Assembly (NCBI RefSeq): GCF_000003195.3
Contig: NC_012870.2
Coordinates: 49,976,396 to 50,040,395 of the forward strand
DNA from: Sorghum bicolor
Taxonomy: Eukaryota; Streptophyta; Magnoliopsida; Poales; Poaceae
Reading direction: 5' to 3'
Length of the DNA: 64,000 bases
Below, one piece after another: positions 34,046 to 47,212 of this stretch. The notes beneath the pieces were generated by a model. It made no database searches, had not been told where the DNA came from, and was given only the letters and a program-made list of their open reading frames with translations. The position numbers and the translations under genes are program-made. Position 1 is the first letter of the stretch; every line of letters begins with the position of its first letter.

Positions 34046-35080
34046 TGTTGACGGTCCTTAAGTATCAAATTTAATTAAAAAATAAACAAAGGAAAGGATC
34101 CAAATGAAATCAACATCTAGACTTAGGGTTTTATCTGACAGAATTCCACGAGTTTTGGTGTTTGTCTATTTCTGCAGGGGGTTATCAGGAAATATGGAAG
34201 AAAGGCCCACACGTCGGGATTACATAGAGATATTAACCTACCGCGCAATTATCTTACATCTAGAAGACTCCAGAAGACACGGGAACGAAGCGGAGCCAGA
34301 ACGGAGCCTGGCCAGGGCGCCCGCCCCCTGTTAGGGTCAAATCAGAACTCTCTTTCGGGATTACGCTCCACCGACCTAAAGGATCAAGGATAACCGTTCA
34401 ATCAATGTCGGTTTGATCTGACGGCACATATTCACTTGGAAGGACTATAAAACCAGACCCCCTGGCCCCTGGAGGAGAGGACCTCTCAACCCTAATTCAT
34501 TATTCATCAAGGGAGAAGAAGCCTCTGATCAAGCCTAGAGCCACCACATCAATTAGACATCTAGATTAGCATAGCTACATAGGATTAGAACTAGAAGGAG
34601 TCAATCTTCGATTGGTTTCCGGATCTGTCAAGAGGATGCGTGGTAATTCTCTATTGTTCTTCAATTGTTCATCTTTGTTCTTCAATATTATGAATATGAC
34701 TTTGTTCTACTTCAATATATTGCTTATGACATTGCTCTACTTGTTTATATTCGCAATTATATTGTTCTTAGTTTATCATAGTTATATACTTGGCTTAGTT
34801 AGATTGGAATTATATACATGTTTAGGATCGTATAGCGTTTATCCATCGGATCCATGGGTAAATGATAGATATTGTATAGGCGTGGTGCTTATACCGTATT
34901 TATCTGCGATTGTACCCTATATGCTAGATCGCGGGGTAGTTCGTGCTAGTGACAGCTCCATTGATTCTTATATAGTCCCCCTCTTGTGTATTGGGCTGGC
35001 AGAGCAACATTATTACAAGGGAGTGATTATGATGTTTCTCATATTCCTTGCTAATATCACTATGCATGGGCGTAGTCTTA
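34046..35080 (+). repeat. 5' LTR of B4, 3' third deleted
   Basis: It matches 40186-41220 of the 3' LTR closely and then stops at gcgtagtct. About 600 bp of LTR plus PBS, leader and gag start (roughly 1 kb by comparison with B1) are missing. The junction carries a 16-bp inverted copy of LTR sequence. Confidence 0.85.
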
Positions 35081-35102
35081 GGAAATTGCATAGTGATATT
35101 AG
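35051..35102. repeat. 16-bp inverted repeat at the B4 deletion junction
   Basis: ctaatatcactatgca (35051-35066) and tgcatagtgatattag (35087-35102) are exact reverse complements separated by 20 bp. The right arm is not normally present at this place and looks like filler DNA. Confidence 0.9.
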
Positions 35103-35109
35103 AATCATT

Positions 35110-36580
35110 TCCTGCTGCAGAGATCGATGGCAACTTTGAGCTCAAGCCTGGACTTATCAACATGGTGCAATCCAACCAGTTCTGTGGGAAGGCACACGAA
35201 GATGCTAGTGCTCATCTCCAACACTTCCTGGAGATTTACAGCACATTCACCATATCAGGAGTCCCCAGAGATGCTATACTACTTCGCCTCTTTCCATTCT
35301 CACTGTTAGGAAGAGCGAAGCAATGGTTCTACGCTACAAAGGAGAAGAATACTACGTGGGCACTCTGCTCCACGAACTTTCTGGCTAAGTTCTTTCCCAT
35401 GGGCAAGACCAATGCTCTCCGTAGGAAAATTACAAGTTTTCAGCAACAACATGATGAATCTGTTCCAGAAGCATGGGAGCGCTTCCAAGACTACATCCTA
35501 GAATGTCCCCATCATGGAATGGAAAGTTGGCTATTAATGCAGACATTTTATCATGGGCTCGGCAACAGTGCTCGAGAGACCATGGATGCTGCAGCTGGAG
35601 GAGCATTCCTATCACTCACCATATCACAAGCCACAGCTCTTGTGGAGAAGATGGCGTCCAACCAACGCTGGAATGAAGAAAGGACCCAGACACGCAAGAG
35701 AGGTGGAGGTATGCACCAGCTCAAGGAGGTAGATATGCTGTCTGCAAAGTTAGACCTGCTCATGAAGAAGCTCGAAGATAGAGTTAGAGATAAGAAAGAA
35801 GTTATGCACATCTACGACTCTCACATGACTTGTGAGGAGTGTGGAGATACTAGACACTCCGGCAATCACTGCCCTGAGATACTTGATTTTTATCATGGGC
35901 TCGGCAACAGTGCCCGAGAGACCATGGATGCTGCAGCTGGAGGAGCATTCCTATCACTCACCATATCACAAGCCACAGCTCTTGTGGAGAAGATGGCGTC
36001 CAACCAAAGCTGGAATGAAGAAAGGACCCAGACACGCAAGAGAGGTGGAGGTATGCACCACCTCAAGGAGGTAGATATGCTGTCTGCAAAGCTAGACCTG
36101 CTCATGAAGAAGCTCAAAGATAGAGTTGGAGATAAGAAAGAAGTTATGCACATCTACGACTCTCACATGACTTGTGAGGAGTGTGGAGATACTGGACACT
36201 CAGGCAATCACTGCCCTAAGATACTTGCGGATGTGAACTACATCAACAACAACAACTACTACTACTACAACCGTCCTCAACAAAATCAAGGTTGGAATCA
36301 AGAGAGGCCTAACTACTCAGGTAATTATTAAGGTAATAATTCTTACAACAATAATAATAATTTTCCACCTCTGAGAGAGTTAGTATCCAATCAAGGAAAG
36401 CTAATGGATAACCTATCTAAGAAATTAGCATCTAATGATAAAATGCTAGAAAATATAAATAATAGAATGGATAATTTCTCTACTGCCATCAAGAATCAAA
36501 TTAGCTTTAATAAAATGATTGAATCTCAGTTAAATCAAATAGGTGCTGCTGTTCCTACTACTAACCCCGGTATACCATCA
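35110..36580 (+). pseudogene. B4 gag with duplicated zinc-knuckle segment
   Basis: It begins inside Gag at AAEIDGNFELKPG, fused to junction DNA upstream. The capsid part is QHFLEIYSTFTISGVPRD, LFPFSLLGRAKQWFYA and QQQHDESVPEAWERFQDY. Then a 342-bp segment (114 codons) occurs twice in frame, each copy ending with a zinc knuckle: CEECGDTRHSGNHC (about 35838) and CEECGDTGHSGNHC (about 36180). A stop TAA at 36329 lies in an Asn-rich spacer, and the same frame then continues. It shares ancestry with B1 gag, which has only one knuckle. Confidence 0.85.
35547..36230 (+). repeat. 342-bp in-frame tandem duplication in B4 gag
   Basis: Copy 1 is about 35547-35888 and copy 2 about 35889-36230. The landmark atcatgggctcggcaacag is at 35550 and 35892. 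A handful of substitutions separate the copies. B1 and B2 carry a single copy. Confidence 0.93.
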
Positions 36581-37885
36581 CAACCGAAAGGATTAGAATC
36601 TGCAAATCTTGTAGACATGTTTGATGCAGGTAATTGGAGTAACCCCGTCACTGAAGTTACTACTGACCTTCTGCCAGTCAAGAGAAGCGATCCAGGACGC
36701 CCCGTCATCCCGATCTCCTTTGGCATGGTGGACTTCCTAGAAGCACTTTGCGACTTTGGCTCTAGTGTCAATATTATGCCTAGGGTACTCTATGAAAAAT
36801 TCTTTACATATCCTTTATTAGAAACAACCATGTGTTTGCAGTTTGCAGATCAGACGATAAGTTTTCCAAAAGGAATATTGAAGAACCTCTGCGTCTGAGT
36901 TGGTACCTTGTATGCCCTAGCAGACTTCGTGGTGATAGAGACCAGTAATGATGAGAGGGCACCCATCATCGTAGGGAGGCCATTCTTGAACACCTCGGGA
37001 GCTGTCATCTACGCTAGTGCTGCCAAGATCAGTTTCGACATCAAAGGGAGGAAGGAGATGTTTTCCTTCAAGAACAAGACTACACAAATTCCAGAGCAAT
37101 CCAGACGTGAATCAAGGAAGAGGACCAACAGGAGGAACAGGAACAAGCAAGTGTGGACCGAGTCAGCTAAGATGGTCACTGCAGTTCAAGGAGGTCAAGA
37201 TCATCAACTTAATTCACCATTTTTGACCAAGAAGGATGACCCAGGAATGCCAAGCATCTATTGCTCCATAAATGGATATAACTTCTACAAGACGACTTGC
37301 GACACCAGATCGGGTGTCAACATAATGGCCGCAGTCACCTATCGGCTCTTGTTCGGGACTATGCCCCTAAAACAAACATACATTGAGCTCCAGATGATAG
37401 ATCAGACATTTCCAGAGGTTAAAGGTACAGTAAATGATGTCCCTGTCAAAATAGACGATCATTTTGTCTACACAGACTTTTAAGTTATTGACATGGGAGA
37501 AGACGAGTACGATCCACCCATCATCCTTGGAAGACCGTTCCTCAGCACCGTTAAAGCAATCATCTACATTGGAACTTGAGAAGTCCATATGCACTTCCTC
37601 TCAGAGAAGGTACGCCGCTATTTTACTGACCCTAACTATATCGTTGAAGACTCTAAGCAGGTCAGAAAACGACGCAACCGCAACCAGAGGAGGCAAATCA
37701 TCAAGGACGGATGGGCAGACTACGAAGGAGAAGTAGTAAGGTCTGAAGACATACAGCTTGAACAAAATTATCCAGAGGAGACCGTAGCACCGAGTCAGGT
37801 GTGGAAAGAGAAGATAACTATACATGAAGAGGAGGCGCTGCCGGAAGCACCGACTACGCCACCCAATGAATCCCAGGACAATTGA
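36581..37885 (+). pseudogene. B4 tandem protease-like domains
   Basis: Same frame as gag, broken by stops TGA 36896, TAA 37481 and TGA 37577. Domain 1 has CDFGSSVNIMPRVLYEKF (Asp at 36752) and PIIVGRPFLNTSGAVIYA. A Lys/Arg-rich linker follows (37110-37150). Domain 2 has CDTRSGVNIMAAVTYRLLF (Asp at 37301) and PIILGRPFLSTVKA. The last part is basic then acidic and ends at a TGA at 37883. No RT follows. The second domain probably derived from the canonical DTGSG seen in B1. Confidence 0.75.
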
Positions 37886-40170
<2,285 letters not shown>

Positions 40171-40185
40171 AACCTTGGGGGAGTT
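40171..40185 (+). other. polypurine tract of B4
   Basis: aaccttgggggagtt lies directly before the 3' LTR at 40186. It is the plus-strand primer site. Confidence 0.8.
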
Positions 40186-41817
40186 TGTTGACGGTCCTTA
40201 AGTATCAAATTTAATGAACAAATAAACAAAGAAAAGGATCCAAATGAAATCAACATCTAGACTTAGGGTTTTATCTGACAGAATTACGCGAGTTTTGGTG
40301 TTTGTCTATTTCTGCAGGGGGTTATCAGGAAATACGGAAGAAAGGCCCACATGTCGGGATTACATAGTGATATTAACCTACCGCGCAATTATCTTACATC
40401 TAGAAGACTCCAGAAGACACAGGAACGAAGCGGAGGCAGAACGGAGCCTGGCCCAGGGCGCCCGCCTCCTGTTAGAGTCCAATCAGAACTCTCTTTTGGG
40501 ATTACGCTCCACCGACCTAAAGGATCAAGGAAACAGTTCAATCAATGTCGGTTTGATCCGACAGCCCATATTGACTTGGAAGGACTATAAAACCAGACCC
40601 TCTGGCCCCTGGAGGAGAGGACCTCTCGACCCTAATTCATTATTCATCAAGGGAGAAGAAGCCTCTGATCAAGCCTAGAGCCACCACATCAATTAGACAT
40701 CTAGATTAGCATAGCTACATAGGATTAGAACTAGAAGGAGTCAATCTTCGATTGGTTTCCGGATCTGTCAAGAGGATTCGTGGTAATTCTCTATTGTTCT
40801 TCAACTGTTCATCTTTGTTCTTCAATATTATGAATATGACTTTGTTCTACTTTAATATATTGCTTATGACATTGCTCCACTTGTTTATATTCGCAATTAT
40901 ATTGTTCTTAGTTTATCATAGTTATATACTTGGCTTAGTTAGATTGGAATTATATACATGTTTAGGATCGTATAGCGTTTATCCATCGGATCCATGGGTA
41001 AATGATAGATATTGTGTAGGCGTGGTGCTTATACCGTATTTATCTGCGATTGTACCCTATATGCCAGATCGCAGGGTAGTTCGTGGTAGTGACAGCTCCA
41101 TTGATTCTTATATAGTCCCCCTCTCGTGTATTGGGCTGGCAGAGCAATATTATTACAGGGGAGTGATTACGATGTTTCTAATATTCCTTGCTAATATCAC
41201 TATGCATGGGCGTAGTCTTGTCTCACAATGATTGTTAAGTATAATTGCACTAGCTATGATATGCTAGACTGTATAGTTAAGAATAACTTAGGAAATATTC
41301 TTGTAGTTCGTCCTAATACCATGCTAATGACTTGCTAGAATATCTAATTGAGGTGCTTATCAAATTTATTCTGTGGCTAAGTTATGCTGTTCAGATTAAT
41401 TATCTTTGTCACTATTCATTACTTTATATTTCCTTTATGTGACACTTATCCCTGTATGAAAGAGTTAGATAAATGTTCTCAATTATACATGCAATGATAG
41501 ATACTCAATCTTATATTCCATTCTATAATCAACATTGATGGTTACTAATCCCTTCCCTGTGGTAAAAATATAAATAACGATACCTAGAATACTTCCCGGT
41601 TAAAATGCTACATCGGTATTAATCTGTGCGCTTGCAGATCACATTTGTTATTTATTTAGAAGAGCAATTGCATATTTCAATACCGTGTCTCTTATGTCAT
41701 GCTGGGGATGACAACTTGGCTTAAGTGGCATGAGGGATAGGTTTGGCATTTTTTGCGCCGTTATCAGAATTAGAAAACAAAGTCTACTTTTGGTAACGAC
41801 GTTAAGAATACCCAACA
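40186..41817 (+). repeat. 3' LTR of B4 (1632 bp)
   Basis: TGTTGACGGTCCTTAAG ... AGAATACCCAACA, then TSD gtaag. A TATA-type gactataaaacc lies near 40585, and the GC box agggcgcccgcc is upstream of it. An open frame of about 130 codons starting near 40830 is also open in other B LTRs. Confidence 0.95.
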
Positions 41818-41818
41818 G

Positions 41819-41833
41819 TAAGCTTGGGGGAGT
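41819..41833 (+). other. polypurine tract of I
   Basis: taagcttgggggagt precedes the I 3' LTR start at 41834. It overlaps the B4 target-site duplication. Confidence 0.75.
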
Positions 41834-41902
41834 TGTTGACGGTCGATAACGTCAAATTTTATTATAACTTTAAACCTGAAGGAGAACATGAATACACAAT
41901 AG
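41834..41902 (+). repeat. 3' LTR of I, first 69 bp
   Basis: TGTTGACGGTCGATAACG, as in the 5' LTR at 27873. It is broken by A2 after aatag; the remainder is outside the window. Confidence 0.85.
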
Positions 41903-42638
41903 TGTTGACACCGTTTTTGGACACATATCTTTGGACACGTATCCTGGAGTTAATGAAATATAGATCGGTAGGTAAGAAAGTGGTGACTGGTTGTCAAAGG
42001 AGTTGCCGATGAGTATTAATGCCGTTGGCGAAATAGTAGGATATAGCCAAGTCCAAGGATGGTGATTGATTTATACCGATGACTGATACTGGTGGTTGCC
42101 GATGCCGATGGAGGGTGGTTTGCAAATTGCCGATGATAGCAAGAGGCGTAGGAATCGCTAATAGGACGGTAGTGATGTGCCGATCGCCTATGGTAGATAG
42201 ATTAATATTTTCCATAGTTGTTAGAGTTCGTTTTGTATACGGATTTCGTTCAATTTAGAATTAGAATTCTAGCCATATCTGGTTGTAATTCTCTTAGGCA
42301 GGATATAAATATAAACCCCGTAGCAATGTAATAACAGACACAATCAATCAAATACAAGTCTTTACATCTATTCCAGCATCTACTTTTTTGACGACTTCGT
42401 CAACTTGTGTATTTTTCTTTTACTACGAGTTCTTAGGAATTCCTCGAGTCAACCTCGGTGAGTTCTTGAGTTCCACGTGAATACCTCTTGGCCATGACAT
42501 CCGGGTGCATCGCTATTGTCAGGACCAAAGTATTCGAGTTATCACCTTTGTCGATTGTAAGGTTAAATCGGCTGGCACGCCTTAACATCAAATCGGGTAT
42601 TAGCCCTTTGTGTTTGTAGATTTATTTTTGCATCAACA
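41903..42638 (+). repeat. 5' LTR of A2 (736 bp)
   Basis: TGTTGACACCGTTTTTGG ... TTTTTGCATCAACA. It has a short local duplication of ttggacac(g/a)tat near 41918-41944 compared with A1. A TATA-type gatataaatata lies near 42302. Confidence 0.9.
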
Positions 42639-42644
42639 CATCTT

Positions 42645-42663
42645 TTGGCACGCCTGGTGGGAC
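42645..42663 (+). other. primer binding site of A2
   Basis: TTGGCACGCCTGGTGGGAC at the same offset from the LTR as in A1, and probably the less mutated form. Confidence 0.7.
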
Positions 42664-42687
42664 AAAGATTCATCGTCAAAGATCAAC

Positions 42688-43529
42688 ATGTCTAACACTG
42701 AATTCAACTTGGACAACGTTATCCTCGTGACGGAAGCCAATCTCAAAGATGAACAGAAGCAAGCTATGGCAAAAGCTATGGAGGATTACAAGCAGCTATG
42801 TTTAAAATCCTTCAGCGTCAACAGGAGCAGCGAAGTGATCCAAAAGGAAGCATTGCCGATGCCTCGGCAAATCACTTTTGAAGCTAATCATGGTAAACTA
42901 AAAGAGATGGTTGACAATGCTATCAATCGTGCTCTAATCAATCAATCTAGTGTACTGTCCAATACAGTTTTCAATGTTGTGGCTAGAACTTTTAAGGAAG
43001 GACAAGTACCACCAGCTTATGCGGGCCCAGCCTATCATCAGCTAGGATCATCATCGGTTACAGCTCCATCGGCTGCTCCAGCCGTTGCGGGTACAAAAGT
43101 TACTTCTCCTCCAAGCACACTAGGGGTAACCAATGGGCAATACACGCCGATGAGAACAAACCTAGCAACAGCAGAAGGGCAAATCCAACTTACTACAGAT
43201 CTATTGGCATCAGTGATGTCAGGGTCTGTGTTTAAAAATTCTCAAGTTCCTCCCAACTGGTGGGGATATGGTATGCCCCCAGACTTTGGTGCAAATAGTT
43301 CTGGAACGTCTCAAGTGGCTGACACAGCAGGCAAGGCTCCTATGGCATCGGCACCATCAGTATCGCCGATGACTCAGAATCCTCATTATTCCACAACTAC
43401 CACTGCAAGACCTTTTACTGGAAAATCTCAAATAGCAACGTTCCAGATGCCTAACGCATCGGCAGATCCAATGCCGACGCATCAAAGGTTTATGACACAG
43501 CCAGGGTATGTCAATTCAATGATGGTGCC
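42688..43529 (+). pseudogene. A2 gag, first part
   Basis: The ATG at 42688 (MSNTEFNLDNV) opens 280 uninterrupted codons homologous to A1 13960-14780: EDYKQLCLKSFSVNRSSEV, QKEALPMPRQITFEANHGK, then a Thr/Ser/Pro-rich region. This copy lacks the stop and frameshift that A1 has here. It is interrupted by B1 after ATGGTGCC. Confidence 0.85.
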
Positions 43530-45163
43530 TGTTGGACATTCTTAACGTCATTACCAAAAGTAGACTTAGTTTTCTAATTCTGATAACGGCGCCAAAAATG
43601 CCAAACCTGTCCCTCATGCCACTTAAGCCAAGTTGTCATCCCCAGCATGACATGAGAGACGCGGTATTGAAATATACAATTGCTCTTCTGAATAAATAAT
43701 AAATTAGATCTGCAAGCACACAGATTAATACCGATGTAGCATTTTAACTGGGAAGTATTCTAGGTATCGTTATTTATATTTTTACCACTCGGAAGGGATT
43801 GCTAATCATCAATATTGATTATGGAATGGAATATGGAATTGAGTATCTATCATTGCATTTGTAATAGAGAGCATTTATCTATCTCTTTCATACAGGGATA
43901 AATGTCACATAAAATATAGATAAAATATGAATGGTGACAAAGATAATTAATCTGATCAGCATAACTGGCCACATATAAATATGATAAGCACCTCAACAGA
44001 TATTCTAGCAAGTCATTAGCATGGAATTAGGATGAACTATAAGAATATTTCCTAAGTTACTCTTAACTATAAAGTCTAGCATAACATAGTTAGTGCAATT
44101 ATACTTGGCAATCATTGCGAGAAAGAACTACGCACATGCATAGTGATATTATCAAGGAAGATGAGAAACATAGCAATCACTCCCCTGTAATAATGTTGTT
44201 CTGCGTGCCCTATACACGAGAGGGGGACTATATAAGAATCAATGGAGCTGTCACCACCACGAACTACCCCGCGATCCGACATATAGGGTACAATCGCAGA
44301 TAAATACGGTATAGGCATCACGCCTACACAATACTTATCATTTACCCACTGTACACATGGATAAACGCTATACGATCCTAAACATGTATATAATTCCAAT
44401 CTAACTAAGCCAAGCATATAACTATGATAAACTAAGAACAATATAATTGCAAATATAAACAAGTAGAGCAAAGTCATAATCAATATATTGAAGTAGAATA
44501 AAGTCATATTCATAATATTGAAGAACAATGATGAACAATTGAAGAACAGTAGAGGTATTACCAAGAATCCTCTTGACAGATCCGGAAACGAATCGAAGAT
44601 TGACTCCTTCTAGTTTTAATCCTATGTAGCTATGCTAAACTAGAGATCTATTGATGTGGTGGCTCTAGGGCTTGATCAGAGGCTTCTTCTCCCGAGATAG
44701 ATAAATGAATTAGGGTTTCAAAGGTCCTCTCCTCCAGGGGCCAGGGGGTGTGCTTATATAGTCTCTCCAAATGAATATGGACCGTCGTATCAAACCGACA
44801 TTAATCGCACGGTTTTCCTTAATCCCTTAGGTCGGTGGAGCATGATCCGCGAGGTGGAGTTTGATTGGCCCTAAGGGGGGAGGGCGGGCGCCCTGCCCCC
44901 GGGTCCGCTCGGCCTCCCGCTCGTTCCCGTGGCTTCTGGACTCTTCTAGATGTTGGATAATTGCGGTGCACGTTAATATCTCTATGTAAACCCGACGTGT
45001 GGGACTTTCCTCCATATTTCCTGATAACACCCTGCAGAAATAGACAAACACTAAAACTCGTGGAATTCTATCAGATAAAACCCTAAGTCTGGTTGCCGGT
45101 TGCATTTGGATCCTTTTCTCTATTTATTTGTAGATTATATTTGATACTTAAGGACCATCAACA
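43530..45163 (-). repeat. 3' LTR of B1 (1634 bp)
   Basis: On the minus strand TGTTGATGGTCCTTAAG ... AGAATGTCCAACA. The TATA type TATATAAGCA lies near 44755. GGGCGGGCGCCCTG is near 44880. Confidence 0.93.
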
Positions 45164-45829
45164 AACTCCCCCAAGCTTATCTCTTGCTCGTCCCTAAGCA
45201 AGGATAATCTCAGTGATGGATCAGAAGTTGCTGTAATGCCTTTAAAAGTTAACGGTACACATGCTTTCAAATAAGGTATCATCTCTGAGTTAGAGTAAAC
45301 CGTCAAGACTTAAAACTTACTCATTTTACCTTTTACCATGGGACTTGTAACCGTTACTTCTGTCTTGAGTAGTTCAAAGATAGAATGGTCTAATCAAGCG
45401 CCATGTCTCTTATTCTTGATCAGCTATAGCTCTAGAGTTTTGCAGATTTTCAAATAAAACTTAGAGATTCCTTCTATGACTCTCTTAGATCTCTCTTTTG
45501 TGGTATTTCTGGATCCTTACCAAGGCAGTGATGGTATTTGCCTTCTCTCTCAAAGTATGTGGTATTTGTAGTATAAGGCATAGTGACATTGCCTTCTCTC
45601 TCAAAGTATGTGGTATTTGTAGTATAAGACATAGTGACATTGTCTTCTCTCTCATCCTACTCTAATAAGCCTTTTGATGTCTGGAGCTCATAGATGCGAG
45701 ATAAAGTATACATACTTACAAGACATTTATTGCATAGTCAAACCATGAATCCAGAGAAACAAGTCAATAAGTCAAATCAAGATGTGCATGTGTGGCGAAT
45801 GAATAGTGTATGGTGATGATGGTGATAAC
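45164..45829 (-). other. B1 untranslated end with PPT
   Basis: The minus-strand PPT taagcttgggggagtt (45164-45179) adjoins the 3' LTR. A 51-bp duplication (ccttctctctcaaagtatg at 45541 and 45592, partial third at 45643) is the only other structure. No gene. The last 5 bp, ataac, are the C target site. Confidence 0.75.
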
Positions 45830-47058
45830 TGTTGATATTTGGGAACGCAATAAAGAATTGATCCGCAAGCGCACAGATATCAGTGAGCACTTCACCCGGG
45901 AGATTATCCAGAGTATCGTATTTATTTTTTACCACTAGGAGAAAGAGTGCATCTAACTAACCTGGTCTATTACTACTAACCCTTTAGGCAACAAAGAATG
46001 TTTCTCGATGTGAGTGATAAATAGAGAAGACTACAACCGTAATCTCTTTCTAACCTTGGTAAGGATAATCTACTGTTCTATTGGGGATGCTAACGGAATC
46101 TACACACCACAGAGGATGTTCAACCCGCACCTATAAACCCTATCCTTTCTGCTGACGAGATATGGTCTGCAAATGTAACTCGAAAATGTCATGTTCCTCA
46201 CTACTACCACGGTCCAACTAGTCAGGGAATATCTATGAGTATCCTAGCCCAAACACCACGTCTACGCTAGAGATGATTACTCTAAACTCTACGCGAAGAG
46301 ATTAAAGTAAACTCATAAACCAAAAGAACAATAAAACAATAACTTACTAGAATTTAGAAGTCGAAATACTGAAGAATCCTAGGAGCAAGCTTCAGGTTAG
46401 GAGAACTTGATCCCGTAGGTACAAACTCGGAGTAGACACCGACAGGCCGGGCTTCCTCCAATCTACACCTCCACTCTATCTCTTTCAATCTAGTAGAAAC
46501 TAGAAGATCTATTTCTACTCACATTGGTTGCTAAGCCTTAAAAGAAATTTTATTTAGAGGAGAGGTATTCCTTCGAGGGCTCCTCTCAACTCTATGAAAA
46601 ACATGACTCCTCCAGGGGCTAGGGGACTGGTTTTATAGTTCCCTCAAGTGAACGTGAGCCATTGGATCAAACCAACATTGATTGGACGGTTATCCTAGAT
46701 CCTTTAGGTCGGTGGAACATCGTCTGCGAAAAGAGTCCTTATCCAACTCCAAGAGGGGGCGGGGCCCAGGTCAACTGCGCGGGCGCCCAGTGCCTGGCCC
46801 CGTTCGGCCTCCGCTTCCTTCCCGTGGCTTCTGGAGTCTTCTAGATGGTAGAAAATTGCGCGGTGCATTGATATCTGTATGTAATCCCGACATGTGGCCC
46901 TTTCTTCCTTATTTCCTGATAACCCCCTGTAGAAACAGATAAACAACAAAACTCGTGGAATTCTGTCAGATCAAACCCTAATTCTCAGTGTTGTTTGCAT
47001 ATTGGTCCTTTCTCTTGTTTATTTGATAATTAAAATTGATACTTAAGAACTGTCAACA
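45830..47058 (-). repeat. 3' LTR of C (1229 bp)
   Basis: On the minus strand TGTTGACAGTTCTTAAG ... TCCCAAATATCAACA. Its pair at 57393-58624 is nearly the same length (1232 bp). Confidence 0.93.
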
Positions 47059-47212
47059 AATACCCCCATACTTAGGCTTTTACTCGTCCTTGAGAAAAGG
47101 ATGGTTAAGAACAATATCTGGGGTAAAACATTCTCTTCATATTTGCAGGCTATTAAAATCCATTGTGTACTATAGTTAGGGAAGTATATGGTTAAGAGTA
47201 AAGATCCTTTCT
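47059..47212 (-). other. PPT of C and adjoining untranslated sequence
   Basis: The minus-strand gcctaagtatgggggtatt (47059-47077) adjoins the 3' LTR and is the plus-strand primer site. The last 5 bp, tttct, are the D target site. Confidence 0.75.

Noticed and set aside
46662..46942. Short plus-strand frames in the C LTRs (also at 58158-58508) and the minus-strand shadows
   Set aside because: They cover the GC boxes and TATA region of the LTR and have no domain; the similarity between copies comes from the LTR pair.
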